Assembly (NCBI GenBank): GCA_900553025.1
Contig: USBT01000013.1
Span: 1 to 27,160, forward strand
DNA length: 27,160 nucleotides
Direction: 5' to 3'
Source of the DNA: an uncultured Eubacteriales bacterium
Lineage (GTDB): Bacteria > Bacillota > Clostridia > Peptostreptococcales > Anaerovoracaceae
The notes beneath the pieces are model-generated. The model saw only the letters and a program-made list of their open reading frames with translations, did not search any database and was not told the origin of the DNA. The position numbers and the translations under genes were made by a program. Of the stretch, positions 7,570 through 15,761 are shown one piece after another. The number at the start of each line of letters is the position of its first letter. Position 1 is the first letter of the stretch.

Positions 7570-8910
7570 ATGGCATTTGAAAGTCTATCGGATAAGTTGC
7601 AGAGTGCTTTTGATAAACTCAAGGGCAAGGGAGTAATAACTGAAAAAGACATAAATGATGCAATGAGAGAAGTTAAACTTGCTCTGCTTGAAGCCGATGT
7701 AAACTTCAAGGTTGTAAAGGACTTTGTAGCAGCTGTGAAAGAGAAGGCTATGGGCTCTGAGGTAATGCAAAGCTTGACACCCTCTCAACAGATAATCAAA
7801 ATTGTTGATGCCGAGCTTGTACAGCTTCTTGGTGGTACAGCTAGCAAATTGACATATTCGCCATCAGGCTTCAGCACATATATGCTAGTCGGACTTCAGG
7901 GAACTGGTAAAACGACAACAGCAGGGAAGCTTGCAAATTTTCTGAAACAAAGTGGCAAGAAGCCAATGCTTTGTGCATGTGATATTTATAGACCTGCTGC
8001 AATTGACCAACTCGAAATTGTCGGTAAGAACGTGAATACCCCTGTATTTGTTGATAGAGAAAGCCGAGATCCTGCAAAGATAGCATTATCTGCTAAAGAG
8101 GAAGCCCAGCGAAAGGGATGCAACGTGCTAATTGTTGATACCGCAGGTCGTCTTCAAATTGACGAGGAACTCATGGATGAGCTTGTTCATATAAAGAGCA
8201 CGATTAAACCTCATGAAATCCTTCTAGTTGTAGATGCTTTAACAGGGCAGGATGCGGTTAATGTTGCTGACGGATTCAACAAAACATTAGGCGTAGATGG
8301 CATCATAATGACGAAAATGGATGGTGACTCAAGAGGTGGTGCTGCACTTTCAACTAAAAAGGTAACAGGAAAGCCAATTAAGTTTATCGGTACAGGAGAA
8401 AAGCAGGATGCACTTCAGGTTTTTCATCCTGAGAGAATGGCAAGTAGGATTCTTGGCATGGGGGATATGCTCTCTCTTATTGAAGAAGCAGAGAAAACCT
8501 TTGACGATAAGCAAGCCGCCAAGATGGAAGAAAAACTCAAGAAGAATCAATTTACTCTTGAAGATTTCCTAGAACAGATGGGACAGGTCAAAAAAATGGG
8601 CGGCATTTCCAAGATTTTGGATATGCTTCCAGGCATGAACAAATCACAGATGCAAGGGATTAACATAGAAGAAAGTGAAAAAGAATTTCACGCAATGGAA
8701 GCAATTATTCAATCAATGACGATTAAGGAACGACGGGATCCAAGCCTTCTTAATGCAAGTCGAAGGAGAAGGATTGCTGCTGGGTCAGGAAGAAGTGTCA
8801 CGGAAATTAATCAATTGATTAAGAAGTACAATGATGCAAAGAAAATGCTTAAGCAATTTCAGAACCCGTCTGCACTTAAAAGAAACAAGATGTTCCGAGG
8901 TTTGGTTTAA
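7570..8910 (+). CDS. ffh: Signal recognition particle GTPase Ffh (SRP54)
   Basis: The 446-residue protein has the three SRP54 domains. These are the N four-helix bundle (1-90), the G GTPase domain (about 100-295) and the methionine-rich M domain (about 300-440). GTPase motifs are GLQGTGKTT at 108-116, DTAGR at 190-194 and TKMD at 248-251. The M domain has the GxMPGM-like DMLPGMNK and the RNA-binding RRRRIAAGSGRSVTEINQL. With SRP RNA it binds signal sequences emerging from the ribosome and delivers them to FtsY at the membrane. AAAGGAGAA before ATG 7570 supports the start. Its length is normal for the family. Confidence 0.97.
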   Translation: MAFESLSDKLQSAFDKLKGKGVITEKDINDAMREVKLALLEADVNFKVVKDFVAAVKEKAMGSEVMQSLTPSQQIIKIVDAELVQLLGGTASKLTYSPSGFSTYMLVGLQGTGKTTTAGKLANFLKQSGKKPMLCACDIYRPAAIDQLEIVGKNVNTPVFVDRESRDPAKIALSAKEEAQRKGCNVLIVDTAGRLQIDEELMDELVHIKSTIKPHEILLVVDALTGQDAVNVADGFNKTLGVDGIIMTKMDGDSRGGAALSTKKVTGKPIKFIGTGEKQDALQVFHPERMASRILGMGDMLSLIEEAEKTFDDKQAAKMEEKLKKNQFTLEDFLEQMGQVKKMGGISKILDMLPGMNKSQMQGINIEESEKEFHAMEAIIQSMTIKERRDPSLLNASRRRRIAAGSGRSVTEINQLIKKYNDAKKMLKQFQNPSALKRNKMFRGLV

Positions 8911-8969
8911 ATCTAAAGACTCATTGGGATATAAAATTTAAAGAATATAACTATATGGAAGGAGAAGTT

Positions 8970-9212
8970 ATGGTAAAGATTAGACTTAAGAGAATGGGAG
9001 CAAAGAAAAAGCCATTTTACAGAGTTGTGGTTGCTGATTCAAGAAGATCAAGAAATGGGAAATTTATTGAAGAAATAGGATATTATAATCCTATGACTGA
9101 GCCTGCTGAGATTAAGATTGATGCTGAAAAAGCACAGAAGTGGATTTCAACCGGAGCACAACCGACAGAGATTGTGAAGAGCCTAATGAAAAAATCCGGT
9201 GTTATTCAATAA
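8970..9212 (+). CDS. rpsP: 30S ribosomal protein bS16
   Basis: The 80-residue protein begins MVKIRLKRMGAKKKPFYRVV, the standard bS16 N-terminus, and continues RNGKFIEEIGYYNP with a C-terminal helical part. An in-frame ATG lies 15 bases upstream (8955). However, AAGGAG at 8959-8964 sits between the two ATGs and serves the second one, which also matches the family N-terminus. bS16 binds 16S rRNA in the 30S body and is needed for assembly. It lies 59 bases after ffh and 16 bases before khpA. Confidence 0.96.
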   Translation: MVKIRLKRMGAKKKPFYRVVVADSRRSRNGKFIEEIGYYNPMTEPAEIKIDAEKAQKWISTGAQPTEIVKSLMKKSGVIQ

Positions 9213-9228
9213 GAAAGTGGTGCTTTAA

Positions 9229-9468
9229 ATGACTAATTTAGTAGAAGCAATTGCTAAATCCTTAGTCGACGAGCCAAAGAGAGTATCTGTAAGTCAGGAA
9301 GAAACTTCCCGCGGAAATATCATCAAGCTAAAGGTAGCACCAAATGATATGGGAAAGGTTATCGGCAAACAGGGCAGAATTGCAAAAGCTCTGAGGACCG
9401 TTGTAAAGGCAGCAGCTATTCGCAGAAACGAAAAAGTTACTGTAGAAATAGATTCAATAGAAGATTAA
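9229..9468 (+). CDS. khpA: KH-domain RNA-binding protein KhpA (YlqC)
   Basis: The 79-residue protein is a single KH domain. The RNA-contact GxxG loop is in MGKVIGKQGRIAKALRTVVKAAA (GKQG). Its size and its place directly after rpsP match KhpA/YlqC, which pairs with KhpB and influences cell elongation and small-RNA binding in streptococci and clostridia. The Shine-Dalgarno is weak (AAGTGG), so translation may be coupled to rpsP, whose stop codon is 16 bases upstream. Confidence 0.93.
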   Translation: MTNLVEAIAKSLVDEPKRVSVSQEETSRGNIIKLKVAPNDMGKVIGKQGRIAKALRTVVKAAAIRRNEKVTVEIDSIED

Positions 9469-9487
9469 GTTATAATGTAAAATGAAT

Positions 9488-9530
9488 TAGAGGGGCCGGG
9501 TCGATATTGCAATAAATCACCTAGGCTCTA
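9488..9530 (+). other. Structured RNA-like dyad between khpA and rimM
   Basis: TAGAG (9488-9492) pairs with CTCTA (9526-9530). Two further short helices (CC/GG and GGT/ACC) continue inward across small bulges. This is the most GC-rich patch in the 82-base gap and is not followed by a T-tract, so it is not a terminator. Its role is unknown; it may be a leader or processing structure for rimM-trmD. Confidence 0.3.
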
Positions 9531-9550
9531 TTTCATAATATTGGAATAAT

Positions 9551-10051
9551 ATGGATAAACTCATAAAAATTGGTAAGATTGTATCGCCTCATGGAATAAA
9601 AGGCCAAGTAAAAGTGTACAATTATTCTCGAAGAGATCGCTTTGAAGATATTTCAGAAATAATTATCGATAAAAAAGTTTTTGATATAGAGAGTATAAAC
9701 TATGTTAAGAACATGGTAATTTTAAAAATATGTGGAATTGACGACAGAAACTCGGCAGAATCCTTTCGAGGTAAAGATATATTTATGGACGAAAAATATG
9801 TGGATGAACTTAAAGAAGACGAATATTTGATTCGCGACTTGATAGGACTTGATGTATTCAGGGAAGGGTCTATCTCAATAGGGAAAATCACAGATGTGCT
9901 ACAATATGGTCCATCAGACACATACGAAATTAAGATGAATAACGGAAAAATGGCATATATACCTGCTGTGAAAGAATTTATTAAAGCTGTGAACTTGCAA
10001 AAAGGCATCACAATCGAAACAATACCGGGGCTGATAGATGATGAAATTTAA
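9551..10051 (+). CDS. rimM: 16S rRNA maturation factor RimM
   Basis: The 166-residue protein has the N-terminal RimM beta-barrel (IGKIVSPHGIKGQVKVYNYS, 6-25). A C-terminal PRC-barrel follows (about 92-166: EYLIRDLIGLDVF, IGKITDVLQYGPSDTYEIK, YIPAVKEFIK). RimM binds uS19 and helps mature the 3' head of the 30S subunit. The last 14 bases overlap the start of trmD, so the two are translationally coupled. The start has only a weak TTGGAA upstream, but no better in-frame start exists and the N-terminus matches the family. Confidence 0.95.
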   Translation: MDKLIKIGKIVSPHGIKGQVKVYNYSRRDRFEDISEIIIDKKVFDIESINYVKNMVILKICGIDDRNSAESFRGKDIFMDEKYVDELKEDEYLIRDLIGLDVFREGSISIGKITDVLQYGPSDTYEIKMNNGKMAYIPAVKEFIKAVNLQKGITIETIPGLIDDEI

Positions 10052-10787
10052 TATATTAACACTTTTTCCTGAAATGTTTGTTCCTTTGAAAACGAGCATG
10101 ATAGGACGCGCCTCAGAAAATGGTTTACTAAATATTAATCTTATTAATCCTAGAGATTATTCAAGGGATAAGCACAAAAAAGTCGATGATTATCCATTCG
10201 GCGGTGGTCAGGGGATGGTGATGATGCCACAACCTTTATTTGATTGTATAAGGCAAAATTCACTACAGAATTCTAAAATTTATTATATGTCACCTCGTGG
10301 TGCAATTTTAAATTATGATAAAATTAGAGAAATCTCGTCCCTTACGGAGGCTACTGTTTTGTGCGGGCATTACGAGGGTGTAGATCAAAGGGTGATTGAT
10401 GAATTTAATATTGAGGAAATTTCCATTGGAAATTATATCTTGACTGGAGGAGAGCTTGCTGCTATGGTGTTGGTTGATGCAGTTTCGAGGATGATACCAG
10501 GTGTATTGTCGGGCGAGGATTCAGCTTTAGAAGAAAGTATATATTCCGGACTTTTGGAGTATGATCAATACACTCAACCAAGGGAATATGAAGAAGCAAG
10601 CGTTCCTGAAGTTTTGTATGGAGGAAATCATGCTCTCATTAAACTTTGGAAGCTTGAAGAATCTATGAAGATAACTTTAGAAAGAAGGCCAGAGTTATTA
10701 AAAAAGTTTTTGCAGGATGAGAATAATTGGGAATCACGTTCTAAAGCGGAGAAGAAAGTGATGGAAAAATATCTTCAATTGTTATAA
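10038..10787 (+). CDS. trmD: tRNA (guanine37-N1)-methyltransferase TrmD
   Basis: The 249-residue SPOUT methyltransferase makes m1G37 in tRNAs, which prevents +1 frameshifting. It begins MMKFNILTLFPEMF. It contains the trefoil-knot AdoMet site: LCGHYEGVDQRVIDEF, then EEISIGNYILTGGELAAMVLVDAVSRMIPGV. The C-terminal tRNA-binding domain includes YTQPREYEEASVPEVLYGGNH. Start codons are ATG 10038 or ATG 10041; GGGG at 10025-10028 gives acceptable spacing for 10038. Its start overlaps rimM. The usual next gene, rplS (bL19), is not here. Confidence 0.97.
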   Translation: MMKFNILTLFPEMFVPLKTSMIGRASENGLLNINLINPRDYSRDKHKKVDDYPFGGGQGMVMMPQPLFDCIRQNSLQNSKIYYMSPRGAILNYDKIREISSLTEATVLCGHYEGVDQRVIDEFNIEEISIGNYILTGGELAAMVLVDAVSRMIPGVLSGEDSALEESIYSGLLEYDQYTQPREYEEASVPEVLYGGNHALIKLWKLEESMKITLERRPELLKKFLQDENNWESRSKAEKKVMEKYLQLL

Positions 10788-10814
10788 AATGGTTGTAACA
10801 ATGGGGAGATTGAG

Positions 10815-11798
10815 ATGAGTAGAAAAAAAAATATAATAATTATATATGTTTTTCTTTTGATTTTTTTGTATTTGATTATATATGTCTTGCCAAATATTAT
10901 TGGAAGCCTTAAATCCAGTTACGCTGTTCAATATGGAGAAATTGAGGTGTCTCAAAATGCAAACGGACTTATTGTAAGGGATGAAAATATTTATACCGCT
11001 GCATCAAGTGGTAAATCCAATTACCTAATTAGTGATGATGACCTTGTTAGAGTAGGGACTAAGATTGTCGATATTGAAGGCGGCAAGAAAGAAGCAGATG
11101 AGGATCTCCTAAAACTATCTAAGAAGGTTAAAGCTGTTGCCCTTCCTACTGGTGATTATACTGCGCAGTATGACGGTCTTGTGGCTTATTGTTGCGATGG
11201 ATATGAATCTAAATTTCGACCTGAAAACATTGATAAAGTTTCTGAGACCACGATTAAAAGCCTTGATGATTTACCAGCTGTTAAGCTAAAACGAAGGAAT
11301 ATTGCTGCAAAAGAACCTGTTTTCAAGATTGTGAATAGATCAAAGTGGAAATTAGTGTGCTTCTTAAAAAACAATCCTAATATAGAGTATACTGAAGGTA
11401 AGGGAATCAGAGTTGGCATTGCAGGTGTAGAAGGTAAATCATCTGTTCTTATGGTCGTTGATTCGGTTACTAAAAATAAAAAAACGGGAAAAACTAAACT
11501 TGTTCTCGTATCAGATAGATATTATAACGGCATGACATCTGATAGGAAGGTTAAAGTTAATTTGATAGACAGTGTTAATAAGGGCCTCATCATTAAAAAT
11601 TCTAGTATAATAAGTAATAAAAAGGGTCAAAAGGGTGTTATGGTTAAAAACAAAGTCGGAGATTTTGTTTTTAAACCCATATCTGTAATAGTGACAGATG
11701 GTGAAAATTCAGTTGTTGCCAATAAGGTGTTCTTTGATAAAAAAGGGGACCCCGTAGATACCATCGTGACCTATGATATTATTTTGACCAGACCATAG
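10815..11798 (+). CDS. HlyD-like membrane-anchored protein of unknown role
   Basis: The 327-residue protein has one N-terminal membrane helix (about 7-30). A long extracellular beta-rich region follows, resembling HlyD/membrane-fusion adaptor folds. It begins YAVQYGEIEVSQNANGLIVRDE, has a lipoyl-like ISDDDLVRVGTKIVDIEGG segment near residues 73-91, and a second beta-barrel part (WKLVCFLKNNPNIEYTEGKGIRV). No partner transporter is visible. As I recall, similar genes lie next to yggS/sepF in many Clostridia, which hints at an envelope or division role rather than export. GGGGAGA about 10 bases before ATG 10815 supports the start. It follows trmD by 27 bases with no terminator between. Confidence 0.72.
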   Translation: MSRKKNIIIIYVFLLIFLYLIIYVLPNIIGSLKSSYAVQYGEIEVSQNANGLIVRDENIYTAASSGKSNYLISDDDLVRVGTKIVDIEGGKKEADEDLLKLSKKVKAVALPTGDYTAQYDGLVAYCCDGYESKFRPENIDKVSETTIKSLDDLPAVKLKRRNIAAKEPVFKIVNRSKWKLVCFLKNNPNIEYTEGKGIRVGIAGVEGKSSVLMVVDSVTKNKKTGKTKLVLVSDRYYNGMTSDRKVKVNLIDSVNKGLIIKNSSIISNKKGQKGVMVKNKVGDFVFKPISVIVTDGENSVVANKVFFDKKGDPVDTIVTYDIILTRP

Positions 11799-11841
11799 AA
11801 ATGTCAATAAATATAAACCGAGGGATACAGGAGGTTATGGA

Positions 11842-12534
11842 ATGAGTATACGAAAAAATATTCAAATGATTAATGAAGATATTTCTAAGTTTGCAGAAGA
11901 GTCGCAAAGATCGGCAAGTGATGTTAAACTCATTGCGGTTACCAAACTACACAGTCCAGAAGAAATAAACGAGGCAATTAAATGTGGAGTTACTGATATC
12001 GGCGAAAATAAGGTGCAGGAAATACAAGAGAAATATGACAAGGTTGATAAGGTAAATTGGCATTTAATTGGACATTTACAGAGAAATAAGGTAAAATATA
12101 TCATAGATAAAGTTTATATGATTCATTCGGTTGACTCGCTTAAACTTGCTGAAGAAATCAACAAAAGAGCGGGACAACATGGCATTATGATGAAAATACT
12201 GATTCAGGTCAATGCGGAAGGCGAGGAAAGTAAATTTGGAATTAAACCAAGTGAGCTTGACGATTTGATTTCAGAGGTTCATGAAAAATGTGATAATATT
12301 GAAATATGTGGACTTATGGCTATTGCGCCATTTTATGATAATCCTGAGGATGCACGACCTTGTTTTAAAACTGTGAAATCTTTGTTTGACACATATAAGT
12401 GTGATGAGAGAGATAGGGTTAATTTCGCTACATTATCCATGGGTATGTCAGGAGATTTCAAGCAGGCTATCTCTGAAGGTGCAACTCATGTAAGAATTGG
12501 TACAGCTATTTTTGGCGCAAGGGACTACAGATAG
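11842..12534 (+). CDS. yggS: YggS-family pyridoxal phosphate homeostasis protein
   Basis: The 230-residue protein is a PLP-binding TIM-barrel related to alanine racemase but without its second domain. The PLP lysine is Lys35 in LIAVTKLHSPEEI. Other family signatures are GENKVQEIQEK, WHLIGHLQRNKVKYI, IQVNAEGEESKFGI and the phosphate-binding LSMGMSGDFKQAISEGATHVRIGTAIFG. The family buffers PLP and affects amino-acid and keto-acid pools. In Gram-positives the gene (ylmE) opens the sepF cluster, as here. AGGAGG eight bases upstream supports ATG 11842. Confidence 0.95.
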   Translation: MSIRKNIQMINEDISKFAEESQRSASDVKLIAVTKLHSPEEINEAIKCGVTDIGENKVQEIQEKYDKVDKVNWHLIGHLQRNKVKYIIDKVYMIHSVDSLKLAEEINKRAGQHGIMMKILIQVNAEGEESKFGIKPSELDDLISEVHEKCDNIEICGLMAIAPFYDNPEDARPCFKTVKSLFDTYKCDERDRVNFATLSMGMSGDFKQAISEGATHVRIGTAIFGARDYR

Positions 12535-12583
12535 AAGCTTATTTTCACAAAATAAAATAAACAGGAGTTAAGGAGAAAGAATT

Positions 12584-13084
12584 ATGGGTTTTTCAGATTC
12601 GATTAAAAAATTTATAGGCATTGAAGAAGATGAAGTTTTTGTGCCTGAGGATGAAGTTGCAGCAGCTAAGGAAGATATTCTTTTAAGCAAAAAAAAGGAT
12701 GGAATAGAGAGGAAGTCTTTTTCAGAAACAATATCAACAACTAATCCATATAAAAATAATAGTAAAAGATTCTCGACTGCAAATACAAGTGCATTTAAGC
12801 TTGTTGTAATCGAGCCTAAATCATTTGATGAATGCCCTAGGCTTGTTGACAGTCTGATGAGCAAGAGACCTATTATTGTAAATCTTGAAAAATTAGATCA
12901 AGAGCTTGGAAGAAAGATATTTGATTTTCTCAATGGTGCTACATATGCCCTTAAGGGAAATGTTAGAAAAGTTACAAATAGTATTTTCATTTTTACCCCT
13001 TCAAATGTAGACATAAATGGAGAAGAACCATCGGGAGATGTTGATTTCGGATTTGAACCTAAAGATAAGAATCCGTGGGGATAG
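12584..13084 (+). CDS. sepF: Cell division protein SepF
   Basis: The 166-residue protein has an N-terminal amphipathic helix (MGFSDSIKKFIGI) that would bind the membrane. A variable acidic/serine-rich linker (14-68) follows, and then the SepF core (about 71-145): FKLVVIEPKSFDECPRLVDS, RPIIVNLEKLDQELGRKIFDFL and GATYALKGNVRKVTNSIFIFTP. SepF polymerises into rings that bind FtsZ and tether it to the membrane. A 20-residue glycine/aspartate-rich tail follows the core. AAGGAGAAAG before ATG 12584 is a good Shine-Dalgarno. Its position between yggS and yggT is conserved. Confidence 0.95.
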   Translation: MGFSDSIKKFIGIEEDEVFVPEDEVAAAKEDILLSKKKDGIERKSFSETISTTNPYKNNSKRFSTANTSAFKLVVIEPKSFDECPRLVDSLMSKRPIIVNLEKLDQELGRKIFDFLNGATYALKGNVRKVTNSIFIFTPSNVDINGEEPSGDVDFGFEPKDKNPWG

Positions 13085-13099
13085 GTTAGGAGATACATA

Positions 13100-13402
13100 T
13101 TGACTTTAGCACTTATTATTGTCACTTGGATATATAGATTATTTTACTGGGCACTTATAGGCAGAGCACTTATGAGCTTTATACCTGCTGATTATGACAG
13201 TCCTATTACCAAAATATATCAATTTTTGGTTCAGGTTACAGAGATTATCGTATCACCTTGTCGAGAGCTTTTGTATAAACTCGGAGTTAGAACGGGACCG
13301 TTTGACTTTTCTATTTTGGTTGCCTATATTGCTCTTAGAATAGTATATCGGATAATTGCAATTATATTAATTGGAAGCTGGGGAAATCTCGCATTATTGT
13401 AG
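13100..13402 (+). CDS. yggT: YggT-family small membrane protein
   Basis: The 100-residue protein has two hydrophobic segments (about 2-27 and 70-97) flanking a short loop. The family pattern is FYWALIGRALMSFIP followed by a proline-rich turn and VSPCRELLYKLG. The start is TTG 13100, preceded by TAGGAGA with a 7-base spacing; no ATG fits the family length. The homologue YlmG is encoded in the same place in Bacillus, and chloroplast/bacterial relatives affect membrane and division organisation. It lies 15 bases after sepF. Confidence 0.9.
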   Translation: MTLALIIVTWIYRLFYWALIGRALMSFIPADYDSPITKIYQFLVQVTEIIVSPCRELLYKLGVRTGPFDFSILVAYIALRIVYRIIAIILIGSWGNLALL

Positions 13403-13418
13403 AGTTTAGAGGATTTTA

Positions 13419-14054
13419 ATGATAGCACCTATTGATATTGAAAAGAAAGATTTTAGCAAATCTTTAAATGGATATAACAAAGATGAGGTTGATAACTTCC
13501 TTAATCATATCATTATGGATATTGAGGAGTATCAAAAAACGATTGCTAAGCTTCAATCTGAACAGGAGTTGTTGAGGCAAGAGATATCGGAATACCATAA
13601 ACAGCAGTCAAGCTTGACTGAAACTCTAGCTTCAGCAAAAAGTCTGCTAGCTGATATCTCTGATAGCGCCGAAAAACGAGCGGCATTAATCTTGAAAAGC
13701 GCAGAAACTGAAGCTAATACAATCGTAAGTGATGCTAAGCTTTCTGTTGCAAATAGCACCAAAGAAATGGAAATGCTTAGAAGCCAAATAAAGCATTTTA
13801 GAGAACGATACAAAAAAATGCTTCAAGATGAGCTGAGCAGCTTCCAAGAAGAAAGCATGATTTTTGTTAATGAAATCGATAAGGCTTTTATACCTGCATC
13901 AATGTCCGTCGAAGAATTGCCAAAATATGATAATGATACAAATGCGGAAACATCGACAAAAAAACTTGTGCAAGGTAATGCCCCAAAATCAAAGGTGAAA
14001 AATCAAATTGACTTTTCACCGTTAAACGACAATAAAGAAACTAAGATACTTTGA
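13419..14054 (+). CDS. divIVA: DivIVA-family polar/septal scaffold protein
   Basis: The 211-residue protein starts with the DivIVA membrane-binding region (IAPIDIEKKDFSKSLNGYNKDEVDNFL). A long coiled coil (about 35-150) follows, and then a polar, probably disordered tail. DivIVA/GpsB-type proteins sense negative membrane curvature at septa and recruit division or wall-synthesis partners. AGAGGA before ATG 13419 supports the start. The gene closes the division cluster and is followed directly by a strong terminator that overlaps its stop codon. The ylmH gene usually found between yggT and divIVA is absent. Confidence 0.94.
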   Translation: MIAPIDIEKKDFSKSLNGYNKDEVDNFLNHIIMDIEEYQKTIAKLQSEQELLRQEISEYHKQQSSLTETLASAKSLLADISDSAEKRAALILKSAETEANTIVSDAKLSVANSTKEMEMLRSQIKHFRERYKKMLQDELSSFQEESMIFVNEIDKAFIPASMSVEELPKYDNDTNAETSTKKLVQGNAPKSKVKNQIDFSPLNDNKETKIL

Positions 14055-14083
14055 AATAACGGGGGCTTCCCCGTTATTTGTTT
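14054..14083 (+). terminator. Strong terminator after divIVA
   Basis: The arms 14054-14064 and 14069-14079 form a perfect 11-bp stem (AAATAACGGGG with its complement) around a GCTT loop, followed by GTTT. The stem begins at the last base of the divIVA stop codon. Confidence 0.85.
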
Positions 14084-14106
14084 CTGTCATAGCATTAAAT
14101 TGGAAA

Positions 14107-14125
14107 AGTAATAAGCAGTATTACT
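14107..14125 (+). repeat. Small inverted repeat upstream of lspA
   Basis: AGTAATA (14107-14113) and TATTACT (14119-14125) form a perfect 7-bp dyad with a 5-base loop, 37 bases before lspA. A TTGATA follows at 14127-14132, but no convincing -10 box is at the right distance. The role is unknown. Confidence 0.3.
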
Positions 14126-14161
14126 CTTGATACATGGGATAATTTTAGGAATTAAAATACA

Positions 14162-14653
14162 ATGAAAGAAACAACTAATAAATCATTTTCAGGGAAAAAT
14201 CATATATTTACAATTGCTTTAAGTATATTTGTTTTATTGGTTGATTTTTATACAAAATACATAGTAAGAAATGATGCAAGATACATTGAGGGCGTTACAG
14301 TTATTCCAAATTTGCTCAAATTAATATATGTAAAAAATGAGGGTGCTGCATTTAGTATGCTTAGCGGGTATAGGGGAGCCTTGATTCTTATTTCATCTAT
14401 AGCAATATTACTTGGAATTTTTGCGATAACTAGACTTTACAGAAATAACAAAATAGTTTCTTTAGCGGTTTCAATGGTAATTGCTGGAGGAGTTGGGAAT
14501 CTTATAGACAGAATTTCTTTTGGTTTTGTAACGGATATGATTAGTTTTTCATTTTTTTCTCCAGTTTTTAACGTGGCGGATATATCTGTTACTCTTGGAT
14601 GTATAATATTAATAATATACATCGCAATCTTTGATTCTTCTAAGGGAAAGTGA
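14162..14653 (+). CDS. lspA: Lipoprotein signal peptidase II
   Basis: The 163-residue protein has four membrane helices and the LspA signatures: VDFYTKYIVRN, VKNEGAAFSML, GGVGNLIDRISFGFVTDMI and SPVFNVADISVTLG. The catalytic aspartates are Asp116 (NLIDR) and Asp140 (NVADI). It cleaves the signal peptide of diacylglyceryl-prolipoproteins at the outer face of the membrane. The start has only AGGA 11 bases upstream, so a slightly later start is possible. It is followed closely by rluD, as in many Firmicutes. Confidence 0.95.
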   Translation: MKETTNKSFSGKNHIFTIALSIFVLLVDFYTKYIVRNDARYIEGVTVIPNLLKLIYVKNEGAAFSMLSGYRGALILISSIAILLGIFAITRLYRNNKIVSLAVSMVIAGGVGNLIDRISFGFVTDMISFSFFSPVFNVADISVTLGCIILIIYIAIFDSSKGK

Positions 14654-14666
14654 TGAGGACAATTTA

Positions 14667-15659
14667 ATGAGACTTGATGTTAAACTTGCTCAAATGTTTC
14701 CAGCGATATCAAGAAATAAATGCCAGAAGCTCATTTCGGAGGGTGTCGTAAGCGTAAATGGTTGTCCGACAACAGATAAAGATAGAAAACTAAAAATATC
14801 CGACTCAGACAAGATTATTTTGTTAGACGAAAATGTTGCCAAAGCTTCGAATAATGAAGTTAAATTACCGGCGCCATTTGATTTAAATCTAGATATAATA
14901 TATGAAGATGAGTACCTTATGGTTGTCAACAAACCTAGAGGCCTTGTTGTTCATCCAGGGGCTGGCACCTCTGAACCCACTCTTGTGAGCGGACTTTTGC
15001 ATCACTGTGGAGATAAGCTTTCGGATATTGGAGGACATGATAGACCGGGAATTGTTCATAGAATCGATAAAGATACGAGTGGACTTTTGATGATAGCGAA
15101 GACAAATAGTGTCCATGAAGCCTTAAAACAACAACTAAGCACTCATTCAATCAGCAGGGTCTATTTAGCCTTGGTTCATGGAAGCTTTAATTGCGAATCA
15201 GGATATATACATTTTCCTATCATGAGAGATCCAAAGAATCGCATAAAAAAAATGGCTGTTGATAGAAACAAAGAGCAGTATATACTAAAGTACAGAAATG
15301 AAAATGAGAAAAGTATTCAAGGCAACTCGAATTTTTTAAAAAGTATAGGTGCCAGAGAAGCTTACACGAGTTATGAAGTTGTATCTAACTTCAAGGAGTA
15401 TTCTCTAGTACGATGTAGGTTAAAAACTGGACGTACTCATCAAATTAGAGTGCATATGGCTTCCATTGGACATCCAATAGTAGGTGATCCTCTTTATGGA
15501 TTTAAGAAAACCCCGTGGAGGGAGGATGGTCAAATGCTTCATGCACAATTGCTGGGCTTTATTCATCCAATTCGAAAAGAATATCTTGAATTTGCAGTTT
15601 CTCCACCTGAGGACTTCCAATCAAAGCTATCGAAAATAATAAATCGTTCAAAAAGATAA
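14667..15659 (+). CDS. RluD/YlyB-family pseudouridine synthase
   Basis: The 330-residue protein has an N-terminal S4 RNA-binding domain (RLDVKLAQMFPAISRNKCQKLISEG, 2-26). The RluA-type catalytic domain follows, with the catalytic Asp134 in RPGIVHRIDKDTSGLLM and the C-terminal GRTHQIRVHMASIGHPIVGDPLYG. It isomerises specific uridines in 23S rRNA or tRNA in the cytoplasm; RluD or RluC type cannot be told apart here. ATG 14667 is chosen because GAGGA at 14655-14659 precedes it. A TTG at 14631, inside lspA, would add twelve residues that loosely resemble the family N-terminus but has no ribosome-binding site. Confidence 0.93.
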   Translation: MRLDVKLAQMFPAISRNKCQKLISEGVVSVNGCPTTDKDRKLKISDSDKIILLDENVAKASNNEVKLPAPFDLNLDIIYEDEYLMVVNKPRGLVVHPGAGTSEPTLVSGLLHHCGDKLSDIGGHDRPGIVHRIDKDTSGLLMIAKTNSVHEALKQQLSTHSISRVYLALVHGSFNCESGYIHFPIMRDPKNRIKKMAVDRNKEQYILKYRNENEKSIQGNSNFLKSIGAREAYTSYEVVSNFKEYSLVRCRLKTGRTHQIRVHMASIGHPIVGDPLYGFKKTPWREDGQMLHAQLLGFIHPIRKEYLEFAVSPPEDFQSKLSKIINRSKR

Positions 15660-15684
15660 AAAAAGAGGCATGAGCCTCTAATTT
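15658..15684. terminator. Bidirectional terminator between rluD and the minus-strand small gene
   Basis: AGAGGC (15664-15669), loop ATGA, GCCTCT (15674-15679). On the plus strand it is followed by AATTTTA. On the minus strand it runs into seven T residues (complement of 15658-15664), making it a stronger terminator for the minus-strand gene at 15762-15863 than for rluD. Confidence 0.75.
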
Positions 15685-15761
15685 TACCGGTGCTACGAGT
15701 TAAATGCAGGATAGCCGGATTTTGTAATTAAAATTAATTCTTTGATAAGAACTTTTAATAA

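Noticed and set aside
9471..9476. TATAAT just after khpA as a promoter for rimM-trmD
   Set aside because: No acceptable -35 box at 16-18 bp upstream.
14631..14666. TTG start at 14631 for the pseudouridine synthase
   Set aside because: It has no ribosome-binding site and lies inside lspA. GAGGA before ATG 14667 is convincing, although the added residues look slightly family-like.
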